From DASSNR01 sp036278935 (lineage in GTDB: Bacteria; Gemmatimonadota; Gemmatimonadetes; Gemmatimonadales; Gemmatimonadaceae): DNA of 64,000 bases. The position numbers were made by a program, and so were the translations under genes. The first letter of the stretch is position 1. Every line of letters begins with the position of its first letter. Where the stretch lies: positions 73,738-137,737 of the forward strand of contig DASUKA010000025.1 of the NCBI GenBank assembly GCA_036278935.1, read 5' to 3'. The notes below the pieces were generated by a model, which was not told the origin of the DNA, searched no databases, and worked only from the letters and a program-made list of their open reading frames with translations. Below are positions 33,760 through 41,554 of the stretch, piece after piece.

Positions 33760-35324
33760 CAGTGCGACGCTCCGAGCGTGAGCGCGGCCAGTCGCTCGGT
33801 GATCACATCCTGCACGTGCAGCACATCGCTCGCGCGCACCGTCCAGTTGTTGCACAGCAGGCTGAACAAGAGCAGTCGCCCGTCGCTGGTGCGTACGTAG
33901 CCGGAGAGCGAGCGCGCGTTGGATATCGACCCCGTCTTGGCGTGCGCGTTGCCCTGGGCCAGCGTGCCGCGCATCCGGCTTTCGAGAGTGCCGTCCGTTC
34001 CCGCCACCGGCAACGCGTCGTAGAACACCGGAAAGGTTGGACGCATGCGCATGGTAGCCAGGATGTGCACGATCGTGGTGGGGGAGAGGTAGTCGTAGCG
34101 CGAGAGGCCGCTTCCGTCGCGCAGCTGGAAGCCATCGCGCAGCGCCCCCCACGCGAGCAGCGAATCGCGCACCACGCGGCGCCCACTGTCGGCGCTGCCC
34201 ACGCCGGTGCGCTCCAGGCCGATGGTCTTGAGCAGGATCTCCGCGATCTGATTCTGCGAGGGCTTGTAGAGCAGCCGCAGGATCTCGCGCAATGCCGGCG
34301 AGCGGTACGTGAACAACGTGTCGATCGGGGCCGTGGCACTCGCCGGCTGCCCGGCGACCGTGATCCCCCGTTCCGTCAGCGCATCGCCGAGCGCCATCAT
34401 ATACGCGGTGTGCTGATTGGGGTAGACGACGACCAGCGTGTCGACCGCATTCGGTGCAATGTGACCGGCAAGCAGGAACGCGCTGGTGAGCGAATCGAGC
34501 GCCACGTGGATGTGGGTGCGCCGCGCGAAGCGGGAGCCGTTCCCCGTGGCCGCCAGTGTTGGCGTCTCTCCGGTCATCACATGCGAGATGACCACCGGAT
34601 AGCTGGGAGCGGGTGCAACGGTCACGGCGGCCGGATCGCCCGCGCGCCGAGCGCCGTGCACGATGATGTTCGCGAACCCTTCGTTGAAGAAGAGCTCATC
34701 CACGCCGGCACTGTAGTCGCTACTCAGATCATCCCATGACCAGCCGAAGCCGAGGTCCGCATCCGGGAACGCGTCGTCGCCGCTCAGCAACTGCCCCGTG
34801 ATCCGGCGGATCCCGCGCGAGGCAAGCGAGTCGGCAATGTCGCGCAGGGGGGCCATGGCGTCGCCGGCGTAGCGGTGGTCGCTCAGCGTCGGGTCGCCGC
34901 GGCCGTACACCAGCAGGTCGCCGTCCAGCACGGAATCGCGAATGGGCCCGCGGGCGGCGAAGGCGGTCTCGAAGCGAAAGTCGGGTCCGAGCGTGGCGAG
35001 CGCCACGGAGCCGGTGACGAGCTTCATGTTGGACGCGGGCATGAACAGCTTGCCCGCGTTGCGCGAGTAGAGCGTGTCGCCCGACTCGGCGTCGACGATG
35101 AGAATGCCCCAGTAGGCGTTGCGGAACTCGGGCGCATCCGCCATGGAATCGATCTCGGCGCGGAGGGCGTTGAGCGCCGCGCGGGCGCCAATGGATGCGC
35201 TCGCCGGCATCGTCGGTGGCCCCGCTTCCGGCGCGCCCGCCGGTGCAGTGCGCACGCCGCTCGAGGCGCACCCCAGCGCAGCAAGCACCGCGGCGCCCAC
35301 TGCGGCGGACCGCGCGATTCTCAT
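33759..35324 (-). CDS. dacB: PBP4-type D-alanyl-D-alanine carboxypeptidase/endopeptidase
   Basis: A 521-residue S13-family enzyme trimming peptidoglycan in the periplasm. The signal ends in lipobox LAALGC (C19), so it is probably a lipoprotein. The three penicillin-binding motifs are SNMK (S98-K101), SQN in KPSQNQIAE, and KTG in HAKTGSISNARSLSGY. It lies between moeA and mobB, overlapping both (ATGA with mobB, TGATG with moeA). A cell-wall enzyme is thus placed inside the molybdenum-cofactor operon. Confidence 0.92.
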   Translation of the reverse strand: MRIARSAAVGAAVLAALGCASSGVRTAPAGAPEAGPPTMPASASIGARAALNALRAEIDSMADAPEFRNAYWGILIVDAESGDTLYSRNAGKLFMPASNMKLVTGSVALATLGPDFRFETAFAARGPIRDSVLDGDLLVYGRGDPTLSDHRYAGDAMAPLRDIADSLASRGIRRITGQLLSGDDAFPDADLGFGWSWDDLSSDYSAGVDELFFNEGFANIIVHGARRAGDPAAVTVAPAPSYPVVISHVMTGETPTLAATGNGSRFARRTHIHVALDSLTSAFLLAGHIAPNAVDTLVVVYPNQHTAYMMALGDALTERGITVAGQPASATAPIDTLFTYRSPALREILRLLYKPSQNQIAEILLKTIGLERTGVGSADSGRRVVRDSLLAWGALRDGFQLRDGSGLSRYDYLSPTTIVHILATMRMRPTFPVFYDALPVAGTDGTLESRMRGTLAQGNAHAKTGSISNARSLSGYVRTSDGRLLLFSLLCNNWTVRASDVLHVQDVITERLAALTLGASH

Positions 35325-35851
35325 GAGCGCCCCATGATGCGGCTCTCGACGAGCATCGCCAGCTCGCTCAGCCAGCCAGGGTTGCTGAAGTACATGACGG
35401 GAACGTCCACATCCATCTTCTCCGCGTCGGTGATGATCGCCAGATAGTACCGCGCCTGCGCCGACGCCGCTGCGTACAGCGGCTCGGTGTGCGCCTCCGG
35501 GCGAAAGACCTCGATCTTGGGCAGCGCGGATGCCTTGAACCCTTCGCAGATCACCACATCGGCATCGCCCATGTAGCGCTCGGCGATCGTCTCCGGCGCA
35601 AGCTCGCTGTCCCATCGCTCGACGAGCGCGAACTTGTCGGGCGCCACCATGGCCACCTTCTCCACCGCCCCCTCATGATAGTGACGATACGTGTCGGTAG
35701 TGGCCGGATCGATATTGAAGGTATGCGATCCGTGCTTGATCGTCATCACCCGTGCCCCCCGGCGCCCCAACTCGGCAGCCAGGCGCACCACGAGCGTCGT
35801 CTTACCACTATGCTTCTTGCCGACGATGGCCACCATCGGTGGTCGAGGCAT
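35321..35851 (-). CDS. mobB: Molybdopterin-guanine dinucleotide adaptor MobB
   Basis: A 176-residue GTP-binding protein that assists MobA in making the MGD form of the cofactor. The P-loop is VGKKHSGKTTL near residues 9-19, followed by MTIKHGSHTF and VVICEGFKASALPKIEVFRP. ATG 35851 (MPRPPMVAIVGKK) is chosen from two candidates because it fits the domain edge; it makes a 44-base overlap with mobA. The stop overlaps the dacB start. Confidence 0.9.
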   Translation of the reverse strand: MPRPPMVAIVGKKHSGKTTLVVRLAAELGRRGARVMTIKHGSHTFNIDPATTDTYRHYHEGAVEKVAMVAPDKFALVERWDSELAPETIAERYMGDADVVICEGFKASALPKIEVFRPEAHTEPLYAAASAQARYYLAIITDAEKMDVDVPVMYFSNPGWLSELAMLVESRIMGRS

Positions 35852-36440
35852 GCTGCTCCGCGAGCGCCAGATCATCTGGAGTGTTGATGTTCATGAAGAG
35901 GAACGCCGGATCGCCGAAGGCGCGGACACGCTCGGCGTCCAGACGGGCAACGCGCACCTCGTCGTAGAAGCCGATCACGCGCCGGTCATCACGCGCGAGT
36001 GCGCGCTCGATAGGCGCCACGCACGCCGGGGTGTAGTAGGCGCAGAGCGGCTCCACGCCGCGGCGGGAGTCGCTCTCCGGCACCGCCACTTCCGCATCCG
36101 CCTTCTCCCCCAGCGCGCGGAGCGCCGCCAACAAAGCCGCGGGCACGAAGGGCATATCCCAGGCGACGATGATCGCCGGCCCCCCCGAGTGCGCGAGGCT
36201 CGAGAGAATGCCGCCCAGGCTGCCGAGCCCGGGTCGCACATCGCGCTCGACGCGCACCCCGGGCAGCCACGCGTCGGCCGCCGGATCATTGGCGATGAGG
36301 AGCAATTCATCGGTGGCCTGCTCCAGTGCGTGTGCAACGCGATCGATCACGCGCTCGCCGGCCACGCGCTCCAGTCCCTTGGGAAGCCCGCCGTAGCGCG
36401 TCGCCTGGCCTCCGGCCAGGATCACGCCCGTACAGGTCAC
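35808..36440 (-). CDS. mobA: Molybdenum cofactor guanylyltransferase MobA
   Basis: A 210-residue nucleotidyltransferase that links GMP to molybdopterin. VILAGGQATRYGGLPKGL is the LAGGxxxR..GxxK motif, and VAWDMPFVPAALL holds the metal-binding aspartate. The C-terminal FMNINTPDDL is typical. The GTG start at 36440 directly follows a long inverted repeat. An MGD-forming pair implies DMSO-reductase-type molybdoenzymes elsewhere in the genome, in line with fdhD next door. Confidence 0.92.
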   Translation of the reverse strand: MTCTGVILAGGQATRYGGLPKGLERVAGERVIDRVAHALEQATDELLLIANDPAADAWLPGVRVERDVRPGLGSLGGILSSLAHSGGPAIIVAWDMPFVPAALLAALRALGEKADAEVAVPESDSRRGVEPLCAYYTPACVAPIERALARDDRRVIGFYDEVRVARLDAERVRAFGDPAFLFMNINTPDDLALAEQHASTTDGGHRRQEA

Positions 36441-36451
36441 GCGGACCTGCA

Positions 36452-36549
36452 GAGAGAAGAGAGGAGAAAGGAGAGAGGATGACCTGCCGACGAGAGTGAG
36501 TCGGTCCTTTCACAAGCTGGTCCCTTTCTCCTTTCTCCTCTCTTCTCTC
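36452..36549. repeat. Long inverted repeat (GAGAAAGGAG type) between fdhD and mobA
   Basis: Arms 36452-36479 and 36521-36549 are inverted copies built of GAGAGAAGAGAGGAGAAAGG. Only a couple of positions differ over 28. A small inner stem CCGAC...GTCGG lies near the centre. It occupies almost the whole gap between the fdhD stop and the mobA start, and is the same word family as at 22998-23105. Confidence 0.85.
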
Positions 36550-36563
36550 GCCTTTCGGATCTC

Positions 36564-37313
36564 TCACCCCGCATTCCGCCACTCCTGCGGATGCCCGCTC
36601 ACCGCGCGTCCGATGAGCGCCATCCCCGCGGTTCTGGCGATGTCGACCGCAATGGTGGAAGGCACCGACGGCGTGGCGATGAGCGCGAGTTGCGCCATGG
36701 CCGCCTTGAACGCCAGCTCGCCCGAGATCCGCCCGGTGACGAGCAGGAGGAGATCGCGCGGGTCGCGCCCTTCGAGCACCGCCGCGCCGATTACCTTGTC
36801 CACCGCATTGTGCCGCCCGATGTCCTCGGCGTGGTAGAGCAATTGCGCGCCGTCGGAGAGCGCGGCAGCGTGCAGCCCGCCCGTCTCCTTGTAGCGCACG
36901 CCGCGCGCGAACAGCTCCTTGAACAGGCGGCGCATCTGCTCCAGCGGGATCTCGGGCGGCGGTGTGCTCCGGCGCTTCAGCGCGCTCATTGAGCCGAGGA
37001 TCGTACTCACCGCGCCGCACCCGGAGGCGAGCACGCGCCGGCGGTCGGCGCTCTCCACCGTCTCATAGCGCGAGTGGGGCACCTCCACCCAGAAGCCGAG
37101 CTCCCTGGCGCACGGACGCATTTTGAGGAGATCGGCCATCGTCTCGATGTACCCCTCGCCGTGCAGCCAGCCCACCACCAGTTCTTCGAGCTGATCGGGC
37201 GTGCACATCCAGGTGACGGCGGGCGTGCCGTTCACCTCGAGCCAGACGGGGGTCTCCTCGACGGCGTCGAGGGTGGGGGATTCGGGGGGAGGATTGAGCA
37301 CGGGCTCGGCCAT
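36564..37313 (-). CDS. fdhD: Formate dehydrogenase accessory sulfurtransferase FdhD
   Basis: A 249-residue protein that transfers sulfur from IscS to the molybdenum cofactor of formate dehydrogenase. MCTPDQLEELVVGWLHGEGYI, GLHAAALSDG and AEDIGRHNAVDKVIGA are conserved. The persulfide cysteine is in SGCGAVS; the second cysteine of the E. coli CxxC pair is a valine here, as in some homologues. No formate dehydrogenase gene lies in the window. Confidence 0.9.
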   Translation of the reverse strand: MAEPVLNPPPESPTLDAVEETPVWLEVNGTPAVTWMCTPDQLEELVVGWLHGEGYIETMADLLKMRPCARELGFWVEVPHSRYETVESADRRRVLASGCGAVSTILGSMSALKRRSTPPPEIPLEQMRRLFKELFARGVRYKETGGLHAAALSDGAQLLYHAEDIGRHNAVDKVIGAAVLEGRDPRDLLLLVTGRISGELAFKAAMAQLALIATPSVPSTIAVDIARTAGMALIGRAVSGHPQEWRNAG

Positions 37314-37396
37314 GTCTCGAAGATGGCGAGGCGGAGGCGGGGGAGGCAATGGGAATGGGGCACGCTGATCGGGGAGGAATGGAACCGTTCGTCCGC

Positions 37397-37828
37397 CTAC
37401 TCCCCCTCGTACCCAGCGCTCAGCGCTTCATCCTCGCGCACCACCACCCGCGTCACGCGCGCAGCGCTCCCCGCGCTCGCGATGCCCCTCTGCACCCGCT
37501 CGAAGATGAACCTCGCCAGATTCTCCCCCGTGGGGATCATGCGCCCCTCCCCAAACTCCGGCACCTCGAGATTGATGTTCCGATGATCGAACCGCTCGCG
37601 CACCTCGCAGGCCAGCACACGATCAAGCACCCCGAGGTCGACCACCATTCCCGTCTCCGCATCGATTGCCCCGCTCACCGTGACGTCGCACGTATACCCG
37701 TGCCCGTGAAAGTGCGGGTTCGCGCACGCTCCGAACACCTCGCGGTTCCGTTCTTCGCTCCAGTCCGGCCGACGGTATCGATGCGCCGCCGCGAACGCGA
37801 TGCGGCGCGTGAGCGAGGATGTGGGCAT
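37397..37828 (-). CDS. 6-carboxytetrahydropterin synthase-like (QueD/PTPS family)
   Basis: A 143-residue T-fold enzyme acting on 7,8-dihydroneopterin triphosphate. The zinc histidines are in FAAAHRY and PHFHGHGY, with the catalytic cysteine in FGACANP and the RFDHRNIN and VVREDEA motifs also present. QueD starts queuosine synthesis, but close relatives make pyruvoyl-tetrahydropterin, and the CANPxxHGH form is seen in both. No other que gene is near, so the pathway is open. Confidence 0.85.
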   Translation of the reverse strand: MPTSSLTRRIAFAAAHRYRRPDWSEERNREVFGACANPHFHGHGYTCDVTVSGAIDAETGMVVDLGVLDRVLACEVRERFDHRNINLEVPEFGEGRMIPTGENLARFIFERVQRGIASAGSAARVTRVVVREDEALSAGYEGE

Positions 37829-37854
37829 GAGAGTCCTGGGAGCGTGGGAGAGAT

Positions 37855-37981
37855 GTGAGTCAGCTTGCCGAAGTGAGTCAGTTTATCAGTGGGTCAGCAG
37901 GTCAGAAGCGGCTCGTAAGGCAAGGCGCCCTCAGCGCGGAAGTTGTTCCTGACTCACTGACTGACTTACTCCCTGCCTCAC
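37855..37981. repeat. Long inverted repeat (GTGAGTCAG type) between BON gene and queD
   Basis: GTGAGTCAG words at 37855-37897 (three variants) face complementary CTGACTCACTGACTGAC words at 37949-37981. The second arm runs into the stop codon of the minus-strand BON-domain gene. Between the arms the sequence is not obviously paired. The same 9-mer pair occurs at 10734-10791, and single words lie at 1582-1600. Confidence 0.7.
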
Positions 37982-38502
37982 TCTTCCTCCTCCTTCCCAA
38001 ACGTCCCCTCGTCCTCCGGCCCCTCGCCCAACCCTTCGGGCGTCGGACTGTCGGGCGGATTGTACGAGTCGCCCTCGGCGATCGACTTCTGGACATCGTG
38101 CGTGCCGAAGAGATCCGCGTCCAGGTCATCACCGGACGCGAGCTCCGCTTCTCGCGTCTCCTGCGGAATCGGGAAATCGCCCAACATCCCGTCGCGCGAG
38201 GCCTCGTCCGCCAGATGCTCGTCCGCCGCCTCCGGTTCCTGCGAGCGGCGAATCGGATCGATCACCAGCGAGTTCTTGTATCGCGTTACTCCCACCACGT
38301 CGGTGAGCACTCGCTCCGCAATGCGCCGCTCTTCCTCGGTGCCCACCCGGCCCGAGAGCGTCACCAGGCCGTCGTGCACCCGCACGTGCACATTGGCCGC
38401 GTCGATGCTCCCGTACGCATCCAGCTCCTCGATCACCAGCGAACGGAGGTCGGCATCACTCATGTCGCCGAGGTCAAAGACGTCCTCATAATCACGCGGC
38501 AT
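37978..38502 (-). CDS. BON-domain protein with acidic tail
   Basis: A 174-residue protein. A BON domain covers about residues 15-80 (LRSLVIEELDAYGSIDAANV, VHDGLVTLSGRVGTEEERRIAE, VVGVTRYKNSLVID). The rest is a low-complexity acidic tail rich in D/E/P ending in KEEEE. No signal peptide is seen, although BON proteins usually bind phospholipid membranes. It is followed on the same strand by queD beyond an inverted repeat. Confidence 0.8.
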   Translation of the reverse strand: MPRDYEDVFDLGDMSDADLRSLVIEELDAYGSIDAANVHVRVHDGLVTLSGRVGTEEERRIAERVLTDVVGVTRYKNSLVIDPIRRSQEPEAADEHLADEASRDGMLGDFPIPQETREAELASGDDLDADLFGTHDVQKSIAEGDSYNPPDSPTPEGLGEGPEDEGTFGKEEEE

Positions 38503-38520
38503 GGCACGGCCCCTCAGCGG

Positions 38521-39213
38521 TTACCGGGTGAACACGTACGAGATTCCAATCGACAGTACCGGATTGTGCGTCCATTGCTTTCTCGAGCCCGTTGCCGGAA
38601 AGATCGGCGAGCCTCCACCGGACGGAGGCGCGAAGTAGCTCAGCGGATACTGCAACTGATACAGATAATCGGTGAAATCCGCACGAAGCTGATAATGGCC
38701 GCCTGGCGTCCAGCGGATTCCCGCCCCGAAGCTGAGTGCAAAGCGAGTGCCGAGCTTGAATCCACCCACGTCCCCCGACTTCCCGCCGTCGGACACCGCG
38801 CCCAGGCCGGCGTTCACCAGTGGAACGAAGTGGTGGTAGCTCTTTCGCCCGGTGAGGTTGAGCGCCATGCCGAGATCGGCCAGGTAGAGAGGCCAGGACT
38901 CGCTGCCGACCGTGCGAGCGGCGCCGGTCTTGGTGGGGTCGAGGATCGTACGATCGGAGGAAGCGCGCGAGAAGCTAGCCGCGAGTTGCACCGGCCCACC
39001 CACGTGAAGGCCGTAGCGCAGTCCCAGCAAGGAGCCGGCACCCGGCGCCACGCCCGCCGAGCCGCGCGATCCGGAAAAGTGTCCCCAATAGACGGTGAAT
39101 TCCTGCTTGTACACGAGGTCGTGATACGGGCTGGACGACGGCGCATGCCCCACCTGCGCGAGCGCGGGCCGCGCGAGCGCGGCCATCATGGCTGCCAACA
39201 GGATGAGCTTCAC
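38521..39213 (-). CDS. Outer-membrane beta-barrel protein
   Basis: A 230-residue protein with signal peptide MKLILLAAMMAALARPALA and alternating amphipathic strands (FTVYWGHFSG, SLLGLRYGLHVG, GTRFALSFGAGIRWTPG, YQLRADFTDYLYQL). It ends VLSIGISYVFTR, with an aromatic position three from the end. It overlaps gpmI by 4 bases and so is its downstream partner in one transcript. Function unknown. Confidence 0.75.
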   Translation of the reverse strand: MKLILLAAMMAALARPALAQVGHAPSSSPYHDLVYKQEFTVYWGHFSGSRGSAGVAPGAGSLLGLRYGLHVGGPVQLAASFSRASSDRTILDPTKTGAARTVGSESWPLYLADLGMALNLTGRKSYHHFVPLVNAGLGAVSDGGKSGDVGGFKLGTRFALSFGAGIRWTPGGHYQLRADFTDYLYQLQYPLSYFAPPSGGGSPIFPATGSRKQWTHNPVLSIGISYVFTR

Positions 39214-40760
39214 GCGCGCGCTCCCATCTCTCGCAGGTCCACGCCGGTCATCTCACGCGGGGTCTCAAGCCCCAGCATGGTGAGCACGGTGGGGCCCACG
39301 TCGCGCAGCGCGCCGCCGCTCCGCAGCGGACACTCACCGTCCGGATCCACGATCACCAGCGGCACGGGGTTCGTCGTATGCGCGGTGTTCGGCCCGCCCG
39401 TGGCGGGGTCGATCATCAGCTCGCAGTTCCCGTGATCCGCGGTCACGATCACCCGCGCGTTCACGCGCTCCGCGGCATCCAGCACGCTGGCCAGACACCG
39501 GTCCACCGTCTCCACCGCGGTGATCGCGGCCGGAATCACCCCTGTATGTCCCACCATGTCCCCGTTCGCGTAGTTGCACAGAATGAAATCGTAGTCGCGC
39601 GAGGTGATGGCGCCGCACAGCACCTCCGTCACTCCCGGCGCGCTCATCTCAGGCTGCAGATCGTACGTCGCCACATGCGGACTCGGCACCAGCTCCCTCA
39701 CCTCGCCCGGATACGGCGTCTCCACGCCGCCGTTGAAGAAATACGTGACGTGCGCGTATTTCTCCGTTTCCGCCGTCTTGAACATCGCCATGTCGTGCTC
39801 GGACACCACCTCCGCCACGATGCGCGAGAGGGTGATGGGCGGAAAGGCGACCGGCAGGTCGAAGCGCGCATCGTACATGGTCATGGTGGCCACGTCCACC
39901 GAGGGACGGCCGGCGACGTCGAACTCGTGGAACCCCGGTTCGGTGAGCGCGCGGACGATCTGGCGCATCCGGTCCGCGCGATAGTTGAAGAAGATGACGC
40001 CATCGCCGTCGCGCATCGGGGCCACCGGTGCGCCATCGTGCACGATCACCACGGGCTTGATGAACTCGTCGCTCTCGCCCCGCTCGTACGCATCGCGGAT
40101 GGCCTGCACCGGGTCCGTGGCGCTCGGCCCCGTGCCGTCCACCATGACGCGATACCAGAGTTCGGTGCGCGGCCAGCGCTTGTCGCGATCCATCCCGTAG
40201 TAGCGCCCGCCGAGCGAGGCGATGACCGCGCGGCCGCGTGTGCGCTCGACCGTCTCCTGCATGAAGCCGAGCGCCGAGCGGGGCAGGGTATCGCGTCCAT
40301 CCAGCAGCGCGTGGATGGCCACCCGAGGCACCTGCTCGCGCTCGGCGAGCTCGACGAGCGCGAAGAGGTGCCGGTCGATGGCGTGCACGCCCCCGGTGCC
40401 AATGAGGCCCGTGAGGTGCAGCGTGCCGCCGCGCTCTCTCACGCCTTTGCAGACGCGCACCAGCACATCGTTCCTGAAGAACGATCCATCCTCGATGGCG
40501 TCGGAGATGCGCACCAGGTCCTGCTGCACGACGCGCCCCGCGCCGAGGTTGAGGTGCCCCACCTCGCTGTTTCCCATCTGGCCGCAGGGGAGTCCTACAG
40601 CGAGGCCCGACGCCTCGAGCAAGGTGCGGGATGGACGTGAGCAGAGCGCGTCCCAGGTGGGGGTGGTGGCGAGCGCAATCGCGTTGCCGTCGCGCTCGGG
40701 GCGGTAGCCCCAGCCATCGAGCACTACGAGCACCACGGGACGCCTGTTCGATGTCGGCAT
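39210..40760 (-). CDS. gpmI: 2,3-bisphosphoglycerate-independent phosphoglycerate mutase
   Basis: A 516-residue manganese enzyme interconverting 3- and 2-phosphoglycerate in glycolysis. LVVLDGWGYRPERDGNAIALA and the phosphoserine-forming MGNSEVGHLNLGAGRVVQQD (serine near residue 64) are present. GRDTLPRSALGF, FFNYRADRMRQI, YANGDMVGHTG and VTADHGNCE complete the metal sites. Length is normal. A TATACT box ends 8 bases before the ATG, in a divergent gap with a short lipoprotein-like gene. Confidence 0.95.
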   Translation of the reverse strand: MPTSNRRPVVLVVLDGWGYRPERDGNAIALATTPTWDALCSRPSRTLLEASGLAVGLPCGQMGNSEVGHLNLGAGRVVQQDLVRISDAIEDGSFFRNDVLVRVCKGVRERGGTLHLTGLIGTGGVHAIDRHLFALVELAEREQVPRVAIHALLDGRDTLPRSALGFMQETVERTRGRAVIASLGGRYYGMDRDKRWPRTELWYRVMVDGTGPSATDPVQAIRDAYERGESDEFIKPVVIVHDGAPVAPMRDGDGVIFFNYRADRMRQIVRALTEPGFHEFDVAGRPSVDVATMTMYDARFDLPVAFPPITLSRIVAEVVSEHDMAMFKTAETEKYAHVTYFFNGGVETPYPGEVRELVPSPHVATYDLQPEMSAPGVTEVLCGAITSRDYDFILCNYANGDMVGHTGVIPAAITAVETVDRCLASVLDAAERVNARVIVTADHGNCELMIDPATGGPNTAHTTNPVPLVIVDPDGECPLRSGGALRDVGPTVLTMLGLETPREMTGVDLREMGARA

Positions 40761-40768
40761 GACTGTTC

Positions 40769-40813
40769 AGTATATATTGGCGAATAGACGGCGGCGCCCC
40801 AGAGGGCGCCGCC
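40769..40813. promoter_or_regulatory. Divergent promoter region with perfect hairpin
   Basis: Minus-strand TATACT (40774-40769) lies 8 bases before gpmI. Plus-strand TATATT (40773-40778) overlaps it and faces the gene at 40849. A perfect 9-bp stem, GGCGGCGCC (40790-40798) and GGCGCCGCC (40805-40813), would lie in the plus-strand leader. Neither -35 is strong. Confidence 0.35.
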
Positions 40814-40848
40814 CGGAATGTATCCCTCCTCACACCCCCCTACCAGCG

Positions 40849-41469
40849 ATGCGAGCGCATTGGGTTCTACATGCCCTCCTGATTCCCGCTGTCGCGGGCG
40901 CACAATCCCCGCGTCCGGCGCCCACGCCCACGGAGCCCGATTCCGCGGCAGCGACGCTTCCCGCGCACGGTGCCTTCGCGCCGGCGCAACACGCGACGCT
41001 CACGACGGCGCCTGGCGGGCGCACCATCGCCTCGCTGGATTCCAGTGCGCGCGTGCAGATCCTGGCGCACGACCGCGGCTGGACACGCGTGCGCGTGGAG
41101 GGCTGGGTGCGCGACGGAGATCTGCGACTGGCCGACACCTCCCAATACAGCCAGATGAGCGCGGCTGACCTGCGCGCGGACCCGCAGGGCAGTCGCGGCA
41201 AGCTGGTACGCTGGCACGTGCAGGTGATCGCGCTGCAGACCGCGGACCCGCTTCGACGCGACATGGCACCGAACGAGCCGTATCTACTCGCCCGCGGTCC
41301 GGAGCATGAGGACGCGCTCCTCTACCTGGCACTGCCCCCGTCGCTCCTCGGTACCGCGCGTACACTGGAGCCGCTCAGCTGGGTTACCGTCGTCGCCCGT
41401 GTGCGGGTAGGGCGAAGCGATCCCGCCGGAGTGCCCATCCTCGATGTGCAGCGGATCGCCAGCCGGTAG
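40849..41469 (+). CDS. Exported SH3-like domain protein
   Basis: A 206-residue protein with signal peptide MRAHWVLHALLIPAVAGAQ, a proline-rich linker and an SH3b-like segment (ATLTTAPGGRTIASLDSSARVQILAHDRGWTRVRVEGWVRDGDL, quoted in parts: the VQILAHDRGWTRVRVEGW core is diagnostic). The C-terminal half (LVRWHVQVIALQTADPL, LSWVTVVARVRVGRSD) has no recognised domain. The upstream frame is open, but the signal peptide fixes the start. Role in the envelope unknown. Confidence 0.7.
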   Translation: MRAHWVLHALLIPAVAGAQSPRPAPTPTEPDSAAATLPAHGAFAPAQHATLTTAPGGRTIASLDSSARVQILAHDRGWTRVRVEGWVRDGDLRLADTSQYSQMSAADLRADPQGSRGKLVRWHVQVIALQTADPLRRDMAPNEPYLLARGPEHEDALLYLALPPSLLGTARTLEPLSWVTVVARVRVGRSDPAGVPILDVQRIASR

Positions 41470-41473
41470 AGCT

Positions 41474-41487
41474 TGACCATCTGGTCA
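41474..41487. promoter_or_regulatory. Operator-like palindrome TGACCATCTGGTCA
   Basis: TGACCA and TGGTCA are perfect inverses with a 2-base centre. TTGACC overlapping its left half could be a -35 box, but no good -10 follows. It lies just after the SH3-like gene, 68 bases before the M15-like gene. Confidence 0.3.
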
Positions 41488-41554
41488 GTCAACAGCGGTT
41501 TTTTGCGACGCTTCCGGCTTTCTCCGGCGCGAGGGGTGCATGTACGTATAGAAC

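Noticed and set aside
32509..38502. The molybdenum-cofactor cluster as a horizontally acquired island
   Set aside because: Composition and codon style look like the neighbours, and no integrase, tRNA or boundary repeat is present.
39378..40640. 420-residue plus-strand open frame opposite gpmI
   Set aside because: Antisense shadow of a gene with all catalytic motifs; no domain is recognisable in the shadow.
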